From the NCBI RefSeq assembly GCF_900182565.1, contig NZ_FXTI01000002.1:62001-126000 (forward strand): DNA of 64,000 nucleotides. The letters are read 5' to 3'. This DNA comes from Melghirimyces algeriensis (GTDB lineage Bacteria; Bacillota; Bacilli; Thermoactinomycetales; DSM-45169). This document shows, piece after piece, positions 58,748 to 64,000 of the stretch. The first letter of the stretch is position 1. Each line of letters opens with the position of its first letter. The notes beneath the pieces were generated by a model. It was given only the letters and a program-made list of their open reading frames with translations, was not told the DNA's origin and made no database searches. The translations under genes and the position numbers were made by a program.

Positions 58748-59062
58748 TCAGAAGACCATCCGCTTTAACATACGGGATTCCCCAACGGTGATCACACCTT
58801 CATACACCATGAGATCCAGCAGGCGACTGGAAAATTCCTTGTATTGAGATGATTGTTTCAACCGTTTGACCTCTTCAGGTGTAAACAACCGTTCTCTTAA
58901 TGTGGTCAAAAAATGAATGAGATCCATGGTTCCTTTGGTTCGACGGATACGTTTCGCCTCAGCCACATATCTGACAATTCGGTCCACCGTAACAGCTCTT
59001 CTTCCCAAAATTCGGTTTACATTCTTGCAAAGCTCCCGATAGAAACGCTTTTTTTCGCTCAA
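58748..59062 (-). CDS. Hypothetical helical basic protein (104 aa)
   Basis: A 104-residue all-helical protein (FYRELCKNVNRILGRRAVTV; TTLRERLFTPEEVKRLKQSS) with many R and K residues. I place the start at TTG (59062), with AAGGAGGTG six bases upstream; a GTG nine bases earlier overlaps that site. It lies where B. subtilis has ylbD-ylbG, but I see no clear match to any of them. No membrane segment or signal. Function unknown. Confidence 0.65.
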   Translation of the reverse strand: MSEKKRFYRELCKNVNRILGRRAVTVDRIVRYVAEAKRIRRTKGTMDLIHFLTTLRERLFTPEEVKRLKQSSQYKEFSSRLLDLMVYEGVITVGESRMLKRMVF

Positions 59063-59384
59063 ACCCTGCACCTCCTTACCTCTGCCCTTATACTATGCAC
59101 GGATCGATAAAAGGTCCTTATGCAAAATCGACAAAAGAAGACTATTTTTTTATTTTTCTATGTATTTACAAAATTATATTTTTTTGTTATATTAGTCTCA
59201 GGCCAACTGCCCATTTATACAGGACATCCTATTCACCTTTAAGGGTTTTTGATACTTTTATTTTATGTGAAGCAATAAATTGAAAAGAACTCCTCCCAAC
59301 CCATTGCCGACTCACACCTCAAACCTTAACAGCTAAGTTGGCTGATCCTTGTCGGAGTTTGGTTGGAAAGGAGAGTGTTCGAAC

Positions 59385-59507
59385 ATGGAAAGATGGATTC
59401 TCGTTTTCTCTGCAGTCGTACGAATGTTCGAAACTCTGATGCAGCTCTCACAGCGTTATGGTCAAAAGTCCAAAAGAAAAAAACGAAAAAAGAGCCCTTA
59501 CCTGTAG
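59385..59507 (+). CDS. Candidate 40-residue amphipathic/basic peptide
   Basis: A short frame: a hydrophobic start (RWILVFSAVVRMFETLMQL) followed by a strongly basic tail (KSKRKKRKKSPYL). An AAAGGAGA site lies about ten bases before the ATG. The shape resembles small membrane-active or toxin-like peptides, but also chance; there is no partner gene on the plus strand. The 322 bases 59063-59384 upstream are AT-rich and hold the minus-strand promoter of the 58748 gene; I see no other gene. Confidence 0.4.
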   Translation: MERWILVFSAVVRMFETLMQLSQRYGQKSKRKKRKKSPYL

Positions 59508-59530
59508 GCAGCAGGGCTTCTATCATCCAT

Positions 59531-59561
59531 CCAAAACCCGGCGGTTCATCCTCCGGGTTTT
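59531..59561 (-). terminator. Terminator after recG
   Basis: AAAACCCGG/CCGGGTTTT with an 11-base loop, T-runs on both strands. It ends the sdaAB-sdaAA-recG transcript on the minus strand and the short peptide transcript on the plus strand. Confidence 0.85.
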
Positions 59562-59609
59562 CGCAGTCACAACATCAATATATGTCTTGAGTCCATTTTT
59601 AAAACTTGT

Positions 59610-61649
59610 TTAATCAAAATTGGACGGATCTTTTTCAAGTTGATCCAAATAGCGCCGTAAAATATGGTATTCCGGAGTATCCAAGGAAGCATTTAACACT
59701 TGAGCAGCATCGGTCCGTGCCACTTCCAATACCTTATAATCTTCCACCAAGTCAGCAACGCGAAACTCAGGTGCTCCACTCTGTTTGACACCAAAGAAAT
59801 CCCCTGGACCTCTCAATTCCAAATCCTGTCTGGCAATTTCAAAACCATCCATTGTCTCACACATCACGCGCATCCGTTCCACTCCCGTCTCCGAACGGGG
59901 CTCAGCCACCAGAATACAAGTCGCCTCTCCGCCACCTCTACCCACTCGACCTCGCAATTGGTGCAACTGAGCCAACCCAAATCGATCTGCATCATAGATC
60001 ACCATCACAGTTGCGTTAGGCACATTGACCCCCACTTCCACAACCGTTGTGGAGACTAACACCTGTATTTCACCGGCAGCAAAACGGCGCATCACCTCAT
60101 CCTTCTCAGGAGGGGTCATACGTCCGTGAAGAAGACCAATACGGATGGGTGCCAACTGTTCAGTAATTTCCGCAAAAACAGATTGTGCATTTTGCAGATC
60201 GGACTTCTCCGACTCTTCAATCAAAGGGCAAATAATATAAGCCTGCTGGCTCTTATGACATGCTTTTTCAATGAAACCCGTCACACGCGGCCAAACATCC
60301 TTTTTTACCCAATAGGTATTTACCGGTTGCCGTCCAGCAGGCATCTCATCAATGACCGAGACATCCATATCTCCATACAATGTAATCGCAAGCGTCCTTG
60401 GAATGGGAGTAGCCGTCATATGAAGAACATCTGGCATCTCTCCCTTTTCCCGCAATGTATGGCGTTGTCGAACACCAAAGCGGTGCTGTTCATCGGTAAT
60501 GACGAGTCCAAGCGTTCGATAGGCCACATCTTCCTGAATCAGGGCGTGTGTTCCTACAATGACATCCGCCAAGCCCATCTGGATTCGGGAAAGCGCATCC
60601 CGCTTTTCTTTCGCCTTCATGCCACCCGTTAACAGCTCCAGATTCATCCCGGCAGGGGAAAGGAGTTCATGAAGAGAACGGAGATGCTGTTCTGCCAGGA
60701 TTTCTGTCGGCACCATCAAGGCTCCTTGGTAACCACTCAGCCAATTGGCATATAAAACAATGGCGGCCACAACGGTTTTACCAGATCCCACATCCCCCTG
60801 TAACAGCCGATTCATCCGACTGTTCTCTTCCATGTCCCCCAATATTTCCTCCACGACACGACGTTGTGCTGAAGTGAGAGGAAAAGGTAGATGATCAATA
60901 AATGTTTCCACTTTTTCCCGCTCAAACCGATGAACAGTTCCCTGTTCAGCCAACTTTTTCTGTTTCCGGTGCCATAGCAGTCGCAGTTCGTAGAGAAACA
61001 GCTCCTCATAAACCATCCGTCGACGCGCTTGCTTTCCCTCTTCCCTGTTTTTAGGAAAATGAAGAAGGTACATGGCCTTTGCCCGGTCCAACAACCGGTA
61101 GCGGGTCAGAAATTCCTGCGGCAAGACTTCATTGATTTCCCGTCCGAAAGCGGCAAACGCTTGATATATGGTCTTCCTCAACCATGAGACAGTAATGGAG
61201 GAGGTGACAGAATAGACAGGTTCCAAGCGGTTAATGAGGCTTTTCCCTTGTTTACCAAACCATGTTCGATCTGCGGTCAATTGCAACCGATGGGCATCCC
61301 ACTTCCCAGCGACAAAAACCGTTTCCCCCGGTTTGATCTTTTTCTTCAGATACGCTTGATTATACCAAACCACATTTACATAAACCCCGTTTACATTCAC
61401 CTTTACGATCAAACGGGACTTTTTTTTTCCATACCAACGGATACTCGGCACACCATGAACGGTTCCCTGAAACGTTACCTTTTCATCGTGAACCGCTTCA
61501 CTCACATCAAGTACTTGAAAATCATTGTACCGGTATGGGAAATATCCAAGAAGATCCGCCACCGTATCAATACCCAATTGATGAAGATCTTCTGCCTTTT
61601 TCTTTCCCACTCCCGGAACCTGCGTGACTGAGGTACGATGTAGATCCAT
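59610..61649 (-). CDS. recG: ATP-dependent DNA helicase RecG
   Basis: A 679-residue helicase of normal length that remodels stalled forks and Holliday junctions. The N-terminal wedge/OB domain (about 60-150) precedes helicase motifs I (LLQGDVGSGKTVVA), II (VITDEQHRFG), III (MTATPIPRTL) and VI (QLRGRVGRGG). It is preceded by sdaAA with almost no gap, the conserved Bacillus order sdaAB-sdaAA-recG-fapR; here recG and fapR are separated by a 7-kb block. Confidence 0.96.
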   Translation of the reverse strand: MDLHRTSVTQVPGVGKKKAEDLHQLGIDTVADLLGYFPYRYNDFQVLDVSEAVHDEKVTFQGTVHGVPSIRWYGKKKSRLIVKVNVNGVYVNVVWYNQAYLKKKIKPGETVFVAGKWDAHRLQLTADRTWFGKQGKSLINRLEPVYSVTSSITVSWLRKTIYQAFAAFGREINEVLPQEFLTRYRLLDRAKAMYLLHFPKNREEGKQARRRMVYEELFLYELRLLWHRKQKKLAEQGTVHRFEREKVETFIDHLPFPLTSAQRRVVEEILGDMEENSRMNRLLQGDVGSGKTVVAAIVLYANWLSGYQGALMVPTEILAEQHLRSLHELLSPAGMNLELLTGGMKAKEKRDALSRIQMGLADVIVGTHALIQEDVAYRTLGLVITDEQHRFGVRQRHTLREKGEMPDVLHMTATPIPRTLAITLYGDMDVSVIDEMPAGRQPVNTYWVKKDVWPRVTGFIEKACHKSQQAYIICPLIEESEKSDLQNAQSVFAEITEQLAPIRIGLLHGRMTPPEKDEVMRRFAAGEIQVLVSTTVVEVGVNVPNATVMVIYDADRFGLAQLHQLRGRVGRGGGEATCILVAEPRSETGVERMRVMCETMDGFEIARQDLELRGPGDFFGVKQSGAPEFRVADLVEDYKVLEVARTDAAQVLNASLDTPEYHILRRYLDQLEKDPSNFD

Positions 61650-61652
61650 ATT

Positions 61653-62540
61653 TTACTCGGCAGACTTTCCAAATATCCGGCGTTCCAGCGAACGGCCGGT
61701 TTGAGTCGCCGCCAATCCTCCCAATGCAGTTTCTTTTAAGCTGACGGGCATATCACGACCGATTCGAAACATCGCTTCAATAACCTCATCGGTGGGAATG
61801 ACACTCTTCACTCCAGCCATCGCCATATCCGCCGCTACCATGGCAATCGCTCCACCCATCGCATTTCTCTTGACACAGGGAGCTTCAACCAATCCGGCAA
61901 CCGGATCACAAACCAATCCAAGCATGTTTTTCAAAGCAATCGCAACCGCTTCAGCGGACTGAGAAGGCGTACCACCCGCCATTTCCACAACCGCTGCTGC
62001 ACTCATGGCCGTCGCTGATCCAACTTCCGCCTGGCATCCTCCCGCTGCTCCGGAAATAAAGGCATTATTGGCGATACAATAACCGATTGCTCCACTGACA
62101 AACAAAGCCCTTACCATTGTCTCCCGATCAGAACCCAGTCGGTCCGCTGCGGTAAACACGCAACCGGGCAGGATACCACAGGCGCCTGCCGTCGGCGTGG
62201 CTACAATGGTTCCCATCGCAGCATTCACTTCTGAGACGGACATTGAGCGGGAAACCGCATCCAACACTTCCGCACCGGACAAGAGCACATTGGATTCTTT
62301 GATATAGTTTCGGATCTTTTGTGCATCACCGCCAGACAAGCCGCTTTGCGATTTGATTTCTTCCTGCAATCCTTTCTGAATGGCTTTTTCCATAATGTCA
62401 AGGTTTTCTTCCATCTGTTTAAAGACTTCATCACGTGACTTGTCAAATGTCTCCATCTCTTTTTGAATCATCACATCCGAAATGGATAAACCTTCTGACT
62501 CAGCCAATTCCACCAATTCTGCCACAGAACGAAAATTCAT
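61653..62540 (-). CDS. sdaAA: L-serine ammonia-lyase, alpha subunit
   Basis: A 295-residue iron-sulfur subunit of the L-serine dehydratase that makes pyruvate and ammonia. Cluster cysteines lie in PTAGACGILPGCVF and EAPCVKRN. Other family stretches are SGAAGGCQAEVGSATAMSAA and AIAMVAADMAMAGVKSVIP. The ATG at 62540 has GGGAG eight bases upstream. It pairs with sdaAB. Confidence 0.95.
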   Translation of the reverse strand: MNFRSVAELVELAESEGLSISDVMIQKEMETFDKSRDEVFKQMEENLDIMEKAIQKGLQEEIKSQSGLSGGDAQKIRNYIKESNVLLSGAEVLDAVSRSMSVSEVNAAMGTIVATPTAGACGILPGCVFTAADRLGSDRETMVRALFVSGAIGYCIANNAFISGAAGGCQAEVGSATAMSAAAVVEMAGGTPSQSAEAVAIALKNMLGLVCDPVAGLVEAPCVKRNAMGGAIAMVAADMAMAGVKSVIPTDEVIEAMFRIGRDMPVSLKETALGGLAATQTGRSLERRIFGKSAE

Positions 62541-62751
62541 CCTATCGACTCCCTTTCTCACGATGATTTATTTTAACAGCGGGGAGCTCTTTCAATGGTT
62601 TCTCCAGACAAGCTCTTCAGCAACATGTTTATACAGTTTTCCCTAATCGAGGCGTTTTCCTGTCTATGAAAAATGCATTCATTCAAGAAAGCGCTTAACT
62701 CTTCTCAAGCTCATTTTAACATAACCACCGCCCTCACATGAGTTTACGGGT

Positions 62752-62803
62752 AAAAAAGCCGCCAACTTCGCAGGTAAAACCGTTGAAGTGGCGGCTTTTT
62801 GTT
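62752..62803 (-). terminator. Hairpin between sdaAB and sdaAA
   Basis: AAAAGCCGCCA(A)CTTC and GAAGTGGCGGCTTTT form a long stem with a T-run on both strands. It lies between the two subunit genes, so it may lower sdaAA expression or be read through; sdaAA then needs its own promoter in 62541-62750. Confidence 0.75.
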
Positions 62804-62825
62804 CATCTGTCACTTTTTTTGGAAA

Positions 62826-63482
62826 TTACAAAGCTGTAACTCCGGTAATATCGGGAAGCTGGGTCAGCTCTTCCAAAAGTTCCGCATTCATTGACTGATC
62901 GGTCTCAATGATCATTAATGCCTCCGAGCCTTTTTCTTTCCGGGAAACTTGCATATAGCCAATGTTGATTCGCTGGTCGGCTAAAACGGATGCCACTTTG
63001 GCCACTGCACCGTACCGGTCATGGTGTGTCACCAACAAAGCCGGGGAGTTGCCGGAAAGCTTCAATTCAAATCCGTTCAACTCCACAATCTCCATTTTTC
63101 CTCCACCGATGGAGATTCCAACCACTTCGATCTCCCCAGCATCGTCTTCCAAATGGATGCGGGCTGTATTGGGATGATCCGGAACCTCCTCCGACTCAAT
63201 AAATGTAACGTCCATTCCTTCATCCCGTGCAATTTCCAAAGAACGGACAATCCGTTCATCATGGGTATCAAAGTCAAGAATTCCACCGATTATGGCAATA
63301 TCCGTTCCATGACCTCGATAGGTTTTGGCAAAAGATCCATAGAATGTCACGGTGACACGCTTGGGCTTGCGCCCAAACAATGAACGGGCTGCCCGTCCGA
63401 TTCTGGCTGCACCGGCAGTATGCGAACTGGAAGGTCCAATCATCACTGGACCGATAATATCAAAAACAGAGCGATATTTCAT
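62826..63482 (-). CDS. sdaAB: L-serine ammonia-lyase, beta subunit
   Basis: A 218-residue beta subunit. The N-terminal SDH-beta domain has SVFDIIGPVMIGPSSSHTAG. The C-terminal ACT domain (about 145-218; ALLVTHHDRYGAVAKVASVL) is a regulatory, serine-binding fold. The ATG at 63482 has GGGGGGAG upstream; the open frame further up has no site. A terminator hairpin separates it from sdaAA. Confidence 0.94.
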   Translation of the reverse strand: MKYRSVFDIIGPVMIGPSSSHTAGAARIGRAARSLFGRKPKRVTVTFYGSFAKTYRGHGTDIAIIGGILDFDTHDERIVRSLEIARDEGMDVTFIESEEVPDHPNTARIHLEDDAGEIEVVGISIGGGKMEIVELNGFELKLSGNSPALLVTHHDRYGAVAKVASVLADQRINIGYMQVSRKEKGSEALMIIETDQSMNAELLEELTQLPDITGVTAL

Positions 63483-63524
63483 AAGCTCCCCCCTTGTCAC
63501 AACCGTCCGGTATAATCCCTATAG

Positions 63525-64000
63525 CTAAGGCTGTACCGGAACAGCCACAACAGCAATGGTTCCGGGACCTGTATGGGCTCCGATCACCGGCCCGATATGA
63601 GTAAATTGCACATCCTCAAACCCAAAGGTCTCTCTTAAACGATCTGCCCATTTCTCCGCTTCTTCCCGGTTATCCGTATACATCACAGCGGCCTTTTCAA
63701 GCCCTTCTGGCATTTTCTCTTTCAATATATTAAAAATCCGGGCTGTTGCCTTGTTCTTTCCACGAACCTTTTCAACCGCATATACCTCCCCATCATTATT
63801 GATAGAAAGAATGGGTTTAATATTTAATAATGACCCGACCACAGCAGAAGCTTTTCCAATTCGTCCGCCTTTTTGAAGGTAATCCAAGGTATCGACAAGG
63901 AAATATACCTCTTTGCTTTCCATGACCCGACGGGCGACAGCCACACATTCATCCATTGATTTCCCCTCTTGCGCCGCCTGAGCCGCTGCCACAACAATGG
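63525..64000 (-). CDS. DegV family fatty acid-binding protein (5' end beyond window)
   Basis: The C-terminal part, about 158 residues, of a DegV protein (usually about 280). The frame is open to the window edge. The motif VDTLDYLQKGGRIGKASAVV and the following SLLNIKPILSINNDGEV are diagnostic. DegV (FakB) proteins bind fatty acids for the FakA kinase, which phosphorylates them for lipid synthesis. In Bacillus, yloV (fakA) lies near sdaAB, so the partner may be beyond this edge. Confidence 0.9.
   Translation of the reverse strand, partial: IVVAAAQAAQEGKSMDECVAVARRVMESKEVYFLVDTLDYLQKGGRIGKASAVVGSLLNIKPILSINNDGEVYAVEKVRGKNKATARIFNILKEKMPEGLEKAAVMYTDNREEAEKWADRLRETFGFEDVQFTHIGPVIGAHTGPGTIAVVAVPVQP

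Overview
The window looks like a chromosome segment from a spore-forming, Gram-positive Firmicute of the Bacillales. The order rimM-trmD-rplS-lepB-rbgA-rnhB, ffh-ylxM, ftsY-smc-rnc-acpP-fabG-fabD-plsX-fapR, rpmF-yceD-ylbL-ylbK-ylbJ-coaD-rsmD and recG-sdaAA-sdaAB-degV is the Bacillus-type housekeeping order. ylbJ and a candidate forespore small RNA point to endospore formation. Moderate base composition, frequent TTG and GTG starts, and yraN and yifB near rnhB would fit Thermoactinomycetaceae, but I cannot fix the genus from sequence alone.

Layout. (1) 1-3424, plus strand: the 3' end of a MalT-like LuxR regulator, a small protein, an NAD(P)-dependent oxidoreductase and a DUF4386 membrane protein. 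(2) 3556-3720: a decayed copy of the 3' end of yifB. (3) 3917-10864: a 5-oxoproline (pyroglutamate) cluster, with pxpC, pxpB, an IclR regulator, accC and accB on the minus strand and pxpA and an NRAMP-type transporter on the plus strand. The divergent promoters share a 17-bp motif. (4) 11336-14969: an acyl-CoA dehydrogenase, an acyl-CoA ligase and a MerR regulator under a palindromic operator. (5) 15000-16932: a tyrosine-recombinase remnant, then a PadR regulator with two small permease halves. (6) 17105-23341: yifB, D-serine dehydratase, peptidase E, a small protein, brnQ and yraN.

(7) 23460-29833, minus strand: the rnhB to ffh-ylxM translation and secretion block. (8) 29953-40195: an accessory block between ylxM and ftsY. 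It holds an unusual regulator, three M20 amidohydrolases with an AbgT transporter, two bacterial PH-domain membrane proteins, gene debris and an orphan gene. (9) 40399-52137: ftsY, smc, rnc and the type II fatty-acid synthesis operon, headed by fapR and its operator. (10) 52353-59062: rpmF, yceD, ylbL, ylbK, ylbJ (plus), coaD, rsmD, a candidate CsfG-type RNA and two orphan proteins. (11) 59385-64000: a 40-residue basic peptide, recG, both serine dehydratase subunits and a DegV protein cut by the window end.

The core genes work in ribosome assembly, SRP targeting, chromosome condensation and membrane lipid synthesis. The accessory genes mostly import and break down amino-acid derivatives: pyroglutamate, acylated or p-aminobenzoyl amino acids, D-serine, L-serine, Asp-dipeptides and branched-chain amino acids. 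A roughly 170-215 bp dispersed repeat bounded by TGACAAA/TTTGTCA occurs twice (36921-37127 and 56384-56654). I found no rRNA, tRNA, CRISPR array, intact insertion sequence or prophage.
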